From: Petaurus breviceps papuanus
Lineage: Eukaryota; Chordata; Mammalia; Diprotodontia; Petauridae
Direction: 5' to 3'
Length of the DNA: 64,000 nucleotides
NCBI GenBank assembly: GCA_028583685.1
Contig: JAMXIF010000043.1
Coordinates: 5,610,271 to 5,674,270 of the forward strand
Shown here: one piece after another, positions 10,306 to 22,589 of the stretch
How positions within the stretch are numbered: the first letter of the stretch is position 1
How the letters are laid out: the number at the start of each line of letters is the position of its first letter
The notes under the pieces: generated by a model
Databases searched by the model: none
Seen by the model: only the letters and a program-made list of their open reading frames with translations
What the model was told of the DNA's origin: nothing
Made by a program: the position numbers and the translations under genes

Positions 10306-10720
10306 TACCCTCAGGTCTCTTTGAATTTTTCATAACTTTTTATTGTTCAAAAATATTCTATTAATCCATGTGCCACAATTTTAGACATATCATGATTGAT
10401 GAATATTTATTTAATTTTTAGCTCTTGATTTTACAGAAAGTACTAATATGGATATTTCAGTGCATATAAGAACTTTTTGTCTTTGACCTGACAAGGTACA
10501 TCCTGAATATCAAAGATATGGAGGTTTTAGTTATTTATTTAGCACAATTCTCAATTGCTTTCCAGAATGATTAGACCAATTCAATGCTTCACTGACAGGA
10601 ATGACTAATATGTACTGTCTTTCTGTAATCCCTCACAATATTCCCTCTTTCCATCTTTAATCATCTTTGTCAATTTGTTAAGAACATGTACTAATTGTAA
10701 TGACTTAGCTCTGGGAAAAT
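10190..10720 (-). mobile_element. LINE-1 3' end, antisense, old
   Basis: Complement of L1 ORF2 end and 3' UTR: AAAATATTCTATTAATCCAT, GTGCCACAATTTTAGACAT, then CTCAATTGCTTTCCAGAATG, the antisense of the C-terminal region seen in sense at about 4230. A CA microsatellite sits within it. Highly diverged. Confidence 0.65.
10275..10302. repeat. (CA)n microsatellite
   Basis: About 14 CA units in the antisense L1 piece. Confidence 0.95.
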
Positions 10721-11880
10721 GAACTATCACTGTTTTTTGAGGATACAAAGATTTCTGTACATGTATTATAGTCTTGGGAATTCACATTTTTCAAACCAAA
10801 TTGGCATCTCTGTGGCTTTTATTTCCATTTCTAAAGGGTAAGTAAGTTTCAAGGGATTTCTTCAGAGTCCCATTGCCAGCTCAGATGTATTGCATGTAAA
10901 TAACTAAAGAGACATGGTTATGACATATTGATTAGGTTAAAAATATAAAAGAAAACTGAATTTTCCCAAATGTAGTTTTTGAATACTACTTAGGATGTTT
11001 TCAGATCACTGCTGATGTACTTTCTTCATGGTGCAAATGGAAGTAAAACGTAATATAAGGAAACAACTTTAAGTCTGAGTTAAGTATTTCTAATAAATTT
11101 TGTTCTTATAATTAAGTATATAGCTAATCAAAATGGAATGTAGATTCAGACATTTTCCTGATATCTTATTTCATTTGCCAAATTAGAACTATAAACAAAT
11201 TAATTAAAATAATTTAATATTCAATTAATATTTAAGTGTATGTGTCATGCCAATCTAAACTAAATACAAAATTAGAAAGCATATTGATTTTATTTTATGT
11301 TATTTTTGAAAAGCATTGTTGGAAGGCTAGCATTCTCTTTATTCTATACAGGCTCAGTGCTGTGTATTTTGTGAAAATATTTATATATCTATATAGGAGA
11401 AGTTAAAACTCTTTCACATCCCAAGGAACAGTTTTACCCACCTATATTCAAATGGAATTAAATATTTGGGCCCTGAAATGTGTTCTTTGAATATAAAAAT
11501 AAATAGGTATCATGTTTTCAATCCACAGATCAACCCAGTTAGGAAGTAGGTTATGAAAAGCAGATTAAAATGTGGTAAACATTAGTCAGAATAAGTAGGC
11601 GAAAGAATATTTAGTTAAGGTCATACCAAGTACGGTGCACTGAATATGGGGATAAGATGAATTGCAGCAGGCATGGTATTTATCAGAGCAATTTACTTAT
11701 GAGTATTGAAATCAGGAAATTTTCAAGGGAAGAAAAAGTTCAAAGGAAGTGGATTAGGTAACTAAACAAAGGACTGTGTAGTATCCACTTCTTCTGAAGG
11801 AGCTTGTGAGGAGAACTAGATCTTGGAGCAATGACTGAAGAATTTCTGCATTTATACTGAATGATTTCTAAAACTTTCCT
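10721..11880. other. No gene or named repeat seen
   Basis: More than 1.1 kb of AT-rich, non-repetitive sequence without a long frame. Could include conserved non-coding sequence; this cannot be judged from one species. Confidence 0.4.
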
Positions 11881-11884
11881 CAGG

Positions 11885-13100
11885 AACTTCAGAACCTATT
11901 CTTATTAAGGGAGGGGAAGGAAGAATCAAAAGAGGGAAGATACTTAAATTAAGAGGGATTGAGAAAGGTTTCCTATAGATGGTAGGATTTTAGTTGGACT
12001 TGAAAGATATTAAGGAATCTAGAAGACAGAAATAAGAAAGGAAAACATATCAGGGATGGAAAACAAGCAGTGAAAATATCCAGGGCCAAGAGGTAGAGTG
12101 TCTTGTTTGAGGAATAGCCAGGAGATCAGTATCATTGAATCAAAGAGTAGGGGATGAGGATGGTTGGGAGGGAGAGAGAGATTATTAAAAACCTTAAATA
12201 TAAAACAGAGGAGTATGTATTTTATCCAGTGGTTGAGAGGGAGCCACTGGGCTATATTGAGCATGTAGATGATGTATATGGTCAATCCTACACTTTAGGA
12301 AAATTATATAGTGGAATATAGATAAGAATGGGGAGAGAGTTATGACAGACAAAACAAGCAGCAGCCTAGTGCAGTCTAGAGAGCTTAAGACCTCCATCTA
12401 GACAGCAGCAGTATCAGAGGAAAGGAGGCATATTTAAGGGATATTAACAAGGCAAAATTGATAATGGGTTGGACATAAAGGATGAACAAGAGTTAGGAGC
12501 CAAGGATGATGTCCAGGTTGCTAGCCCGGGGTACTGGGAGGACGGTAGCACCCTTGATAGTAATAGAAAAGTTTTGTAGGGGAAAAGGTTTGGGCAAAAA
12601 GATAATCTGTTCAGCTTTTTGACTTTTGAGTTTAAGATATCTACTGGATATACAGTTCAAAACATCTAAAAGGCAGTAGGAGATGTGAGGAGGTCAGCAG
12701 AGAGGTTAAGGCCAGATGAATAGATTTGAGAATTATCAGCTTTGCGATGATAATTGAATTCATGGGCGCTAATAAAATCACCATGAAAAGTACTTTAGAG
12801 GAAAAAGAGAAAAAGGATTAAGACACACCTATTGGATAGCCACAATTAGTGGGTATTACCTGGATGAACATCTGGGAAACAAGTCTGAGAAAGAGTCATC
12901 AGAGGTATAGGAAAAGAACTAGGAGAAAGTATAGTCCCAAAAATCTTTTGAGAAGAGAATATCAAGGAGGAAAGAATTATCAGTAGTACCATTGTCTACA
13001 GAATGGTCAATAAGGATGAACATGGAAAAAAGACCTTTGGATTTGGCAAGTAAGAAAGTATGTATTAGTTTTCACATAATTTTAGTTGATTGATCAGGTC
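11885..13100 (-). mobile_element. LINE-2, long antisense fragment
   Basis: Continuous antisense L2 of about 1.2 kb: ATTAAGAGGGATTGAGAAAG, GTTTCCTATAGATGGTAGGA, AGAGTGTCTTGTTTGAGGAA, GAGAGGGAGCCACTGGGCTA, GGTACTGGGAGGACGGTAGC, TTAAGATATCTACTGGATAT, AATCACCATGAAAAGTACTT. It covers the 3' UTR to the RT region in order. The minus-strand frames at 12019-12285 and 12194-12397 are broken parts of its ORF2. Confidence 0.85.
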
Positions 13101-13735
13101 AGAATTCAGATTGTAATGAATTCAGACATAATGAGAGGAGAGGAAAGGGAGGATCACACTGCTGATAAGCATCAGAGACCAGAATTAATTTAAGGTTTTT
13201 CTGACTCCAAGGTCAATTCTATGTGCCATACCATTCTATATCTACCTTAACGGCCATGATGTATAAAAAAATGAAAATTTTTCTAACATAATTTCTAACC
13301 TCTTGGAACTCTCAATCTAGCAGCTAAGAGGATACATGCAGCTGAATAACTATAATACAAAAGTGTGTGTGTGTGAATTTATGTTGTATATGTATTGTTC
13401 AGAAGAGCAGTCTAAATAAGATGCTATAGTATCTCAGATAAAAAAAGAGGTTACTTTCCATTGGATTGATAAAATGTGAAGATAATTTGATACTCTACTC
13501 AATTTAATCAGTATTTACTTAGTTCATTGTAATTTTCTGAGTATCAGTGATTGCATTAGTGAGTTAAGTAGAATAGAGTTGTTTGATTTAGCTAATGCTG
13601 TAAGAATAAGAGTCATGTATTCTACAAGTAACTAATCCATCATATATTGATGATTATGTTACTTGTAGTATAGATTGATGCTGTATTATTTAAGGCTTAT
13701 TATATGGATTTATAGTAACTTGTGTTAAGAATTTA
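13101..13735. other. No gene seen; L2-like scrap
   Basis: 13260-13350 has a weak antisense L2 3'-end look (CTCTTGGAACTCTCAATCTA). The rest is AT-rich without recognisable content. Confidence 0.35.
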
Positions 13736-13739
13736 TTGT

Positions 13740-14235
13740 ATTAGCACTCCTTCCCACTCCTATGAATGCACTTTGCGTAAACAATTCTTGAAAAATCCCA
13801 GCTTCCTTGTTCTAGTGTACAAAAGAGCTCCTCCTAGAAACATGGTCAAAAAGTGGAAGACCCAATGCCTTGCTGACAGGGTATTATGACCTGTGGACAG
13901 CCCCTGAATACTGCTGAGAAGCCACTAGTAGTCGATGGACTATAATTGATGGTCTATGGAAAGCCTGCTTACAAAGTAGTTGTGATTGATGGACATTGAC
14001 CTTAGCCAATCATAGAACTCTGCCCCACTCCCACTTCTAAGGACCTCATAAGTACTAGGGATGTCCCAAAGACATTCTAAGATCTATAAAACCTTTTAGT
14101 CCATGAGCAGAAGGATCCTTGACCAAGAGGATCAAACTGCTTAAAGACCTCCAGGCTCCCTAATAAATTGATTATGCTCAGAGCTATGCCGCAGTTGCCT
14201 TTTGTTATGGATTGGAATTTTGTGGCCAACAAAGA
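13740..14235 (+). mobile_element. LTR-like sequence (retroviral LTR fossil, borders uncertain)
   Basis: A compact block with LTR layout in sense: promoter-like GATCTATAAAACCTTTTAG near 14080, then GACCTCCAGGCTCCC and a polyadenylation signal AATAAA near 14162, followed by a T-rich U5-like end. More GC-rich than its surroundings and without a reading frame. I could not find a convincing terminal duplication, so the ends are approximate and the family is unnamed. Old. Confidence 0.45.
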
Positions 14236-14785
14236 GATTTGCTGAAAGTGATGATATTGTTCAAGTAAGATCTTAAAAGAGGGTTAGAATTTTGTAGTTA
14301 GAGACATTTGGTGAGAAGTCATTTCAGAAAGAAACATGGTAGCCATCATGCCCCAGATTTTTTTTAGCAAAGTTCCTATTTCAAATATTCTTCCCTTCTA
14401 TTTCTATACTATATCATGATGAGCAAAGAATCTAATATATTCAGGGATAACAACTGAATAAATAAAATCATTTTCATTTGTACTGTAAACATTCCATTTG
14501 AGAGATATATAATTGACAAAAGATTGATTCACACAAAAGTTACTCGTTATAATTTGAAACAAACAAACAAACACACATATTGATCACCCACTATCATATT
14601 TCTCAATAACTACATCTCTAAGATTTGTGATTCAGGTGCCATGATAATTGACCAGATTTTCTCTAGTAATAAAAGTAATCATCATAATAAATATAATGAA
14701 TAATTACACATCTAATAATTGCAGTTACATAGTGTTTTCACAATAAACTTTGAGATATGCTCTAGTTATATTTATCTGTATCTTA
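14236..14785. other. No gene seen
   Basis: AT-rich; short AAACAAAC tandem near 14558-14575. Confidence 0.4.
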
Positions 14786-14915
14786 GACAATAACAAACTG
14801 AAATTCAGAGAGATTAAATGACTTGACATGTCCATGTAGCTAATAAGTGTCAGACGCAGCATCTGAATCCAGCTATCCCAAATGTAGTACTTTATCCACT
14901 GCATTATACTAATCT
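14786..14915 (-). mobile_element. MIR SINE, antisense
   Basis: ACAAACTGAAATTCAGAGAG, ATTAAATGACTTGACATG, CATCTGAATCCAGCTA, TACTTTATCCACTGCATTAT: antisense MIR order, diverged. Confidence 0.7.
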
Positions 14916-15840
14916 ACAAATAACTGTGATTTGAGCATAATAAATAAAATAATAATAAAAGCTCATCAAATCAGGACAGAGAGGTATAATGATACATAAG
15001 GAATTTGTAAAAGTATGTATCTTGAAATATGTCTGAAATTATTTAATTAAAAATTTCTGTGATAGTTGAAATAGTATACAAATGGAAAGAACAGAAAGTG
15101 TACTTTTAAATAAGGCTTCAGGTGAAAAGTACAAAATTTATTTCCAAATTCAGATATTTCAATTTACCTAAAAGCTAATCTTCACAATTTATAACTGATT
15201 ACTTATAGGCATAAACAAACAAAAAGTAATTGTGAAAAAGTTTTTCCTCCAGAAATTAAGTAAAATATTAGCTTTGCTATAATGATTGATTCATTTAAAC
15301 AAAGATCAAAAAGTTGGCTTTATCTTAGTAAGAAGTTTCTTTAATTTGATATCCTGACAGGTGAAATGAGTGATCAATGAAATGCTGCTACAAATGGATG
15401 CTAAAAAAAGGATTGGTGACTTTTAAGATATTCATATGAATACTGTCTTGGTGTTGAACAATGTTCAGGCTCTATGAAGCTTTGTTAGAAGATATTGGGT
15501 TAACTACAATGGAGCATTCTGTTGGGATTGATTCCACAGCACATGTTTCCAACTAGAGTGAATAATACATCTTACATTCTTCCAGTTGATATGGAAATTA
15601 TTAAAAAAAAGTTTTAATTTTATTTTGTCATATGAAAGAAGTAGACATCAAATAATATTTTGATTTTATCAATGTATAATACAGGCAAATTTGTCATATT
15701 CAAGCACAGAATTCCAGAGACTTAGGACTACACTTGAGAGAATACTAATGTTTATACTGGTTTGAACTTATATTCTATCAGTTGAAAATAGCTTCATTAT
15801 TCTTAAAACTTTTTTCAGATTTTCTCATTGTATCATATGA
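14916..15840. other. No gene or named repeat seen
   Basis: AT-rich non-repetitive sequence without a usable frame. Confidence 0.4.
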
Positions 15841-15909
15841 TTTAGAACTGGAAGAAACTTGGAGTATATTTATTCTAAATGCCACATTTTATAGAGGAAA
15901 AAATTAAAA

Positions 15910-16166
15910 TCTTTCTCTTTTCTCTCTGTCTTAGTGTCTTCCCTTTCTTCTTTTCTTTTCCTCTCTCCCTCTTCTTCCTTCTTCTTCTTCTTCTTCTCCT
16001 CCTTCTTCTCTTCTTCTCCTTCTTCTTCTCCTTCTCCTCTTTTTCTCTTCTTCTTCTCCTTCTTTCTTCTTCTTTTTCTTCTTCTTACTCTTCTTTCTTT
16101 CTTCTTCTTNNNNNNNNNNCTTCTTCTTCTTCTTCTTCTTCTTCTTCTTCTTCTTCTTCTTCTTCT
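15910..16166. repeat. (CTT)n / pyrimidine tract with assembly gap
   Basis: Pure-pyrimidine plus strand, imperfect TCTTCC mixture at first and perfect CTT repeats after the gap. Ten N at 16110-16119 mark an unresolved length. The 105- and 113-residue frames across it (poly-Arg/Lys or poly-Ser/Leu) are artefacts. Such GAA/TTC tracts can form triplex DNA. Confidence 0.95.
16110..16119. other. Assembly gap (10 N)
   Basis: Run of N inside the CTT repeat; the true repeat length is unknown. Confidence 1.
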
Positions 16167-16237
16167 ACTATGATGATAAAAACACATTATCCAGTATTAA
16201 ATTTTAATTTTTTTCATTAAAAATCTAAGTTAAAGCA

Positions 16238-16303
16238 ATATATAATTGCTTTATATATACATATATATGTGTATATATACATATATATGTATACATATAT
16301 ATC
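16238..16303. repeat. TA-rich palindromic simple repeat
   Basis: ATATATACATATATATGT repeated in near-palindromic form; could extrude a cruciform. Confidence 0.85.
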
Positions 16304-17760
16304 CATTGCAAAAATGGAAACATAATTAGTAAGATGTAAGGGAATACTAACATATAGGCACAATGTGGTACTCTGCTTATTTACTTAAACTGTTCACTTT
16401 AACTTAATTTATACCTCCTTTCTGTGGGTCATGTTCAATGGTGGAATCAAAAAACACTTAACAGAAAGAGGCATCAATTATCTCTTTTATTCAGTTACTC
16501 TCTGGAATGAAGCAACAGTTTTGCTCTTTCTACAGTGATTTTATTTCTCACTCTACTTGCCCTAGCGAGAGAATCTTATCTGTTTCTGAGTCTCTGGTTA
16601 ATCTTAGGAACCTAATTCTTTTACCTCAACTTGTCTCCTCCATTTATAGAGTTCTGGGGTTTGATGATACTAAACACTTTGTCCTTCTTCTAATTCCTTC
16701 CCTACCCTCAAACTAGTGTTACCAAATTCAGGCAGAAATGGTATTCACTAATCTATATGTAAGGATACCTGGGGACCTCATATGGTCTCAGTTTTAAAAA
16801 GTAATATTATCTAAATGTTACATATTTTTAACATTGCTCAAGTACATTTTAATCTTATTCGGGTAACATTTAGGAGTGTTGTGGGTCATATACAACCCCT
16901 GAATCAAATGTTTAACACTCTGCATTAACTCTAAGTTTAGTTCAAATATAATCTGCAAAATAATATATCAAACTCCTTCCAGTGTCTTGTCACCTGGGAG
17001 GCTGAGCTATAAGTATAATGTAGCTTCTGCTCATTCTTCTATACTTCTCATTAACCCCTCTTTTCTGATCAATAAGCTTTTAGCCTACAATTACACTTTT
17101 AACAACTGCAGGCCCTGCCCTTAGTTTTCCAAGCTGTTGCTAGCAGAACTGTTTCTGACACCAATTATTTTTAAAGGCCAAACCCTTTCCCCTATGAACA
17201 TTTACAAACACTTTTGCTGAAGGTTTTGAACAGAACAGGTTAATCACAATTTTACATGACGTCTCCTCACATTGGGATTTCACATAATCATTGTGTCTAG
17301 ACTGTTAAATATTTGGAAGCTAAAGGAAAATCAAATATATGTATAAATCAAAATATGTACTTGAAAAGAAGTTAGCCCATGATTCCAAGGATTCAATGTA
17401 ATATAATAGAAATGGAAAGGAAAAGGAGAAAACACACATGTTTTCAGGAAATTTTAGTACAATGGAAAGAAACTCTGAAATGTATATTTAATAACACCCA
17501 TGTCAAAATTGTCAACAGAATAAAAATAGTAGGAATCCTTTAATTGGCACCAAGTGGTGAATATTTCAGGTTAATTAAATGGTATCATTCTAAAGTTTTC
17601 CAGGGTCTGAGTCTTCAAGTTAATTTTGCTGCAAAATATAAACAATGAAATTAAAGAACTGGCTGGAATGGAATCACTAATCTGAATAGACTTTAGAAGA
17701 CAATCCTCATTTATGTACTATCTTATGGGTTACAGGACTTAGTATCCTTGTAAAAATCAA
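16304..17760. other. No gene seen
   Basis: About 1.4 kb. 16710-16930 has a transposon-fossil look (GACCTCATATGGTCTCAG, TGTTGTGGGTCATATACAAC) but no terminal repeats were found. A 69-residue frame at 16507-16716 has no recognisable domain. Confidence 0.35.
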
Positions 17761-17764
17761 TACA

Positions 17765-17880
17765 TCTAGAGCAGGAAGGGAAGACCAGAGACTGTCTAAT
17801 CCAACTCCCTCATTTTAGAGAAGAGCACTGGGTTTGGAAATGGTAAACTGCTTGTCCAAAATCACATTATTCCCATTTTC
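17765..17880 (-). mobile_element. Old MIR/THER-type SINE fragment, antisense
   Basis: GACTGTCTAATCCAACTCCC, TCATTTTAGAG, GTAAACTGCTTGTCCAAAAT: the antisense middle block of this family. Confidence 0.55.
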
Positions 17881-18665
17881 ACAAAGTGCATATGTTTGGT
17901 GTTATTCATTGCTACAACTAGATTTTAACCTGTGCACACTCTAGGATCAAACTTTATCTTTCATTTGTTCCCATGTGCTCAAAATCACACTAAACATATA
18001 CACACTTATTGATTGATTAGTGATTGTACCCCAGAACTGATAGTCAATATAGTTCCCTCTTTTATGCTGGCAGAAAACAGAATTGTAAGAAATATATTTA
18101 GTCTAGGAATAAACAATACTTGTTGAAAAGCCAGGAAGGTTTCCATTACCTTTATTTTACATTTATTCTTTCTGAACATGCAAGTCTTTTTATGCTGCTA
18201 GTCCTGTCTGGTCCCTCTCTTCCGAAGTGGGATTGGTTCCAGCTCATCTGGGTTACAATCTTCCTGACCTGTCCACTACAAATTACTCCTTCGTGGGTTC
18301 CCTCCTTCCAAACATGGGATAACATGGGTGGCATGTTCAGATAATAAGGCTCTAATTCTATGCAGGGTGTGTCAGTCAATATTCATAAGGTTAGTTAAGC
18401 ATGCATGCTAATAAAAAGTTGGTGATCATCTTTGAGCCAGTTTAGCCTATGCTTCCTCCAAGAGGAAACTTACAGATTTCTGACAGCTATATAATTCAAT
18501 AGGGTCGATTTGTCCTTCTTTCTCCCATCCTGATTTATACTTTCCTGAATATTCTGTGTAATATCTGTCTTTGCAATACCCATTGTTCCTATAGAATTTA
18601 TGGAAACCAAACTGTTAGTATATCTCACAGAAAGACACAAGGATAAATTGCATTTAAATAGAATC
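17881..18665. other. No gene seen
   Basis: Overlapping frames on both strands at 18120-18379 show no known domain and no codon pattern. No repeat recognised. Confidence 0.35.
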
Positions 18666-18667
18666 CA

Positions 18668-18800
18668 GTCAGTAAACCATTATCATTTATTAAACACTTA
18701 AGTTATTCTAGGCACTATGCTAACCACTGAATATATAATAAAAGGCAGAAACAATCCTTGTCCTCAGGAAGCTCACATTCCAATGGGGCATTAAAGCCCC
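18668..18800 (-). mobile_element. LINE-2 3' end, antisense
   Basis: ATTTATTAAACACTTAAGTT, ATTCTAGGCACTATGCTAAC, CTTGTCCTCAGGAAGCTCAC: the standard antisense L2 terminus. Confidence 0.8.
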
Positions 18801-18959
18801 AGTTCAAATTCAGACTACATGCAAGTTGTAACTTTTGAATTCTATAATTTCCAACAAATAAACTTTTTAAATAAATTCTTTGATTTAATCCTCAATAAGC
18901 CTATGATGGAAGCAAGTTGGACATTTTTCTCTACATTTTATAGATGAAAATGGAGACCC

Positions 18960-19150
18960 AAAGAATTTGAAAAGGACTGTGGTGTAATAGAAAAAGTACT
19001 AGACAGATAGAGTTTAGTAATGACTGTGACTTATGGAATATGTAACCTTTGGAAAGTCATTTCCTATATCTGGTTCTGAGTTTCCTCATCTGTAAAAGGA
19101 AAAGAGTGACCTAAATGACCTCTAGAGTTCCTTCAAGCCTTCTATGATGT
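18960..19150 (+). mobile_element. MIR SINE, sense
   Basis: GTGGTGTAATAGAAAAAGTA, AGTTTCCTCATCTGTAAAAG, ATGACCTCTAGAGTTCCTTC, AAGCCTTCTATGATGT: nearly full-length MIR core and tail. Confidence 0.85.
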
Positions 19151-19154
19151 AATA

Positions 19155-19470
19155 AAATCAAAGACCTGGAGCTGGAAAGTGATTTCAAAGGCTATATAGT
19201 TCACTCATATCACTTTTTTTTTTAAAGAGGAAATGGAGTCTCAGAGAGGTTCAGTGATTTGCTGAAGGTCATATTTGCTGGAGGTTTAAAGGTAGAATTT
19301 GAATCCAGGACATTTGCTTCCAAAGCCAGTGTTTGCCATTGTATTTTTAAGGACTTGTCCAAAATCCCATTGCTAGCAAGTATTTGAACCATGACTAGGG
19401 CCTCCCTTCTCAGTTTTCCCTTCCAGGGCTCTTCTAGTTGTACTGTACTACCTTTCAAATCCAGTTTAAT
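19155..19470 (-). mobile_element. MIR/THER-type SINE, antisense, with duplicated tail
   Basis: GACCTGGAGCTGGAAAGTGA, AGGAAATGGAGTCTCAGAGA, GGTTCAGTGATTTGCTGAAG, GAATTTGAATCCAGGACATT. A second tail-like block (GTCCAAAATCCCATTGCTAG, AGTATTTGAACCATGACTAG) follows at 19355-19400, so two copies overlap. The minus frame at 19222-19458 is SINE sequence. Confidence 0.65.
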
Positions 19471-19639
19471 ATCTAAGTAATAACCAAAAACATTTCCTTA
19501 AGTGCTTTATCCTTATCTTTAAGGATTATAAACCTGATTCCTAAGAAAAAGCATAATGTAACATTAGCTATTGTGTTGTAGATTTATCCTCACACAAAAT
19601 CATGTGCATCTTACCCTTTTTTTTAATGCTAACAGGATT

Positions 19640-20080
19640 GTGCATAATTTCACTTAGCATATCAATCTAGAGAAAAAGGAACTATTGTTAGTAGCTTTTT
19701 TCTCTCATTAGCAGCTGGTCACTTATGCATATTTCAGATCTGCAATTCCTAAAATGCTTTATTTCCTAATCAGGGGAAGTTTTTTCTCACTTTTTTTTTA
19801 AGTGCTATGCTTGTTTAGAATGATGTATCTCCAGATGGACTTAAGTGCATTAAGAGATTGGATGGCACAATGACAAAGGAAATTTAACTGGGGAAATTCC
19901 CGTTAGGAAGAGTAGACCAAGACATGTCATTCAGGCTGACAGACTTTGACGTTGTGACACACTCACATGAAAGGGATATCTGAAATCAATTTCAGAATAA
20001 TTTCAAAGATACCTGTATGTAAAATGCCATCTATAAAATCACAACAACATTCTTTCTACAAGGATAAATTAAGCATACTG
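19640..20080. other. Repeat-free AT-rich stretch, possible conserved non-coding element
   Basis: No repeat or frame evident; contains E-box-like CAGCTG, an octamer-like TATGCATATTTCAG, and TGACGTTGTGACAC. This is only a compositional impression. Confidence 0.2.
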
Positions 20081-20281
20081 CATCACAGTGGGCAAGGAGG
20101 CAATAATGGCATGAAGTCAGAAAGGACAGCTACTCATTTGCAGTTTATAGGGAAGATAAGAAATAAAACATGACTACTTGCAAACATTTCAAGAAAGGGA
20201 GCAAGACTTGAAGGGGATAGAAGTGTTATCAGAGTTTGGAAAAGGAAAAAAAAAATGTAGATGCATGAGACAGGACTTAGA

Positions 20282-20450
20282 TTTGTAAGGGATCTTGGAG
20301 ATCTTTGCTACAACCTTGTTATTTTACAGAGGAGGAATTGAGGCCTAACAAGGAGAATTATGTTCACAAAGGTTTTAAGTTAACAGTCAGGATTTGAACT
20401 GAGCTCCTCTGATTTCAAGCTCATTCTCTTCACAATACAGTGCTATTGAA
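20282..20450 (-). mobile_element. MIR/THER-type SINE, antisense
   Basis: GGGATCTTGGAGATCTTTGC, TTATTTTACAGAGGAGGAAT, TGAGGCCTAACAAGG, CAGGATTTGAACTGAGCTCC, ATTCTCTTCACAATA. Confidence 0.75.
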
Positions 20451-20689
20451 TGACAGAGAAGATGTGCAAACTCAACTAGACCTTTCTTTGTAATCCTAAA
20501 CTTACACCCTCTCCCCACCCCAAAAAAGAGCATTTCTTTACACATACCTGAATGCAGCATAACACGTAACAAAAATAGGATTCAATATGAAACTATGAAT
20601 TTTCATCCTGCAGAATCCAAGGACCATGAAGCTCTGCTCCTGACTCTCTAGACTTTCTCTGCAATACCATGGAAGTCTCTTCTTCTGCA

Positions 20690-21175
20690 AGTGTTATACA
20701 TACATGCATACATACACATATGCATATGCACATATGTGTGATGTATAGATATATACACATATGTGTATATAGATTCAAATATATACATGCACACATTACA
20801 TGTTCACATGTACAGGCACATACAGAGATATACAATTCATATATGCAAGCATGTATAGAGAGATATATTCATATATGCATGCACACATACCCATATACAT
20901 ATGCATTCACATGTTTATGCATATTTATATGTATGTAGGTGTATGTGCATAATACATATACACATATATTCCCTCTATAAAACTATCATTACTATTTTAA
21001 TATAGTATCATTTATATATGATTATTATATTATAATTTATCATAGATCCACATATACATTTAATATACAGTATTATGCATGTGAGTATATATGTATCTAT
21101 AGTACATACATACACACATGTATGCATGTGTATGTGTGCATGCATATGAGCAAGTGTAAATATGTCTGTATGTAT
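20690..21175. repeat. Cryptic ATGTATAC/CATATG simple-repeat tract
   Basis: Nearly 490 bp of interleaved CATACATA, TGTATATG and ATGCACAC units. Frames on both strands (20593-20835 and 20669-20938) are artefacts of this alternation. Purine-pyrimidine alternation could favour Z-DNA-like structure. Confidence 0.9.
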
Positions 21176-21487
21176 TTATCTCAGAGGGAAGGCATCAGAA
21201 GACTCCCTTCAGAAAGTAGTATTTGAGTTAAGGCTGAAGTGAGGAGGTATACCATTCTGGTCTTGGGAGATAGCCAGGTTGTTGAGATTGAAGTTGTCTG
21301 AAAATCTTAAAGTGTTATGTTAGTTGTCATCATTGCTTTTATTATTATCACCCCATCTCATTTTCACATCTATAAAATGAGGGTATGGACTACAAGATTT
21401 TTAATATCCCTTTAAGTTCTAAATATATAATTCTAAATAAAAATACTTCTTCATGAAAACAATGAATTTTAAAATGATATAAGTAAA

Positions 21488-21492
<5 letters not shown>

Positions 21493-21550
<58 letters not shown>

Positions 21551-21551
21551 C
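21493..21551. repeat. (TC)n microsatellite
   Basis: About 30 TC units with one TG interruption. Confidence 0.95.
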
Positions 21552-22235
21552 TTCTCCCCTTGGTCTCTAAGTATAATAATCTTGAAATTAAAAGGCTCTT
21601 TCTACAAAGCCGTATTGCCTTCTCAGTACCATTCTGATTCAGTGTACAAATAGATTACTCGTGGAAAATGTAGGACTCAATGTTCCCTAATTAAGGGTAA
21701 GTTTCTAGCCAAATGCTGGGTAGGGGTGGGATGGTGGGTATGATTTAAAAACAAAAGCTGAAATTTAATTCTTTGTCCTTGATTCCTACACATAGAGTAA
21801 GATATGGAACTAACAATTCTATGTGAATAGATACTGTAAATAGCAACCACAGTGAAAAGTTCTGACTTCACTTTTGTGGCCCTTTTGTTGTTAAGACATA
21901 TACCTGTTTATGTTTACAAAATAATACACAGTCTGTATTTATCTACTATAATTATAGATATAAATGTTTGATTGTGATCTATATACATTTTTTAAAAGGA
22001 TGCTTGCCACTGATGTCTTCTGTATTATTAAATCACTTTCCTTCCCAGCTTTAGGGCAAATTTGACCTTCATCAATCACTTACAAAATAAATCAGCCATT
22101 TCCATGTCTATTTATTTCTTTTAAACTGTAAAGCAAAGATTAAGATAAACATGAATATCTAAACAGAAATTACATTTACAAGTGTGGTTTAACAAAGATT
22201 TGTTTTATACTGCTAATTCATTTAAACAATATCCA
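21552..22235. other. No gene seen
   Basis: AT-rich non-repetitive sequence. Confidence 0.4.
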
Positions 22236-22239
22236 TTGT

Positions 22240-22420
22240 GAAGTGAGAAAACTGAATTTGAGATCTGGTTCTTAGCTGTGTAATGCTGGGCAAGCCATTT
22301 AATGTCTCTGACCCTCAGTTTAGTAATCTGCAAAGTGTGGATAATAACACTTGCACTAACTCACAAAGTTGCAGTAAGAAAAGCATATTGTAAACCTTTA
22401 TGTTCTGCCATAAAAATCAG
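22240..22420 (+). mobile_element. MIR SINE, sense
   Basis: GGTTCTTAGCTGTGTAATGC, TGGGCAAGCCATTTAATGTC, TCTGACCCTCAGTTTAGTAA, TCTGCAAAGTGTGGATAATA. Confidence 0.85.
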
Positions 22421-22589
22421 TAATACTAGTGAAACTGCTAGTTATGTATTTGTGGCCCTTCAAAGAATTCCAGAGGCTGTTTAAGAACCTGCTTTTCATT
22501 ATTAGGAAAAGTGTTAATTTTTTCCTCTAATGCTAACCATCTTTAATTTCTTTATATCATATCTAAATATAAAGATAGAATTGGTGGGA

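Noticed and set aside
15870-16220. Poly-Arg/Lys and poly-Ser/Leu proteins on both strands
   Set aside because: Translation of a CTT microsatellite and N gap, not genes.
16710-16930. Possible DNA transposon
   Set aside because: Looks like transposon debris, but I found no inverted terminal repeats or target duplication.
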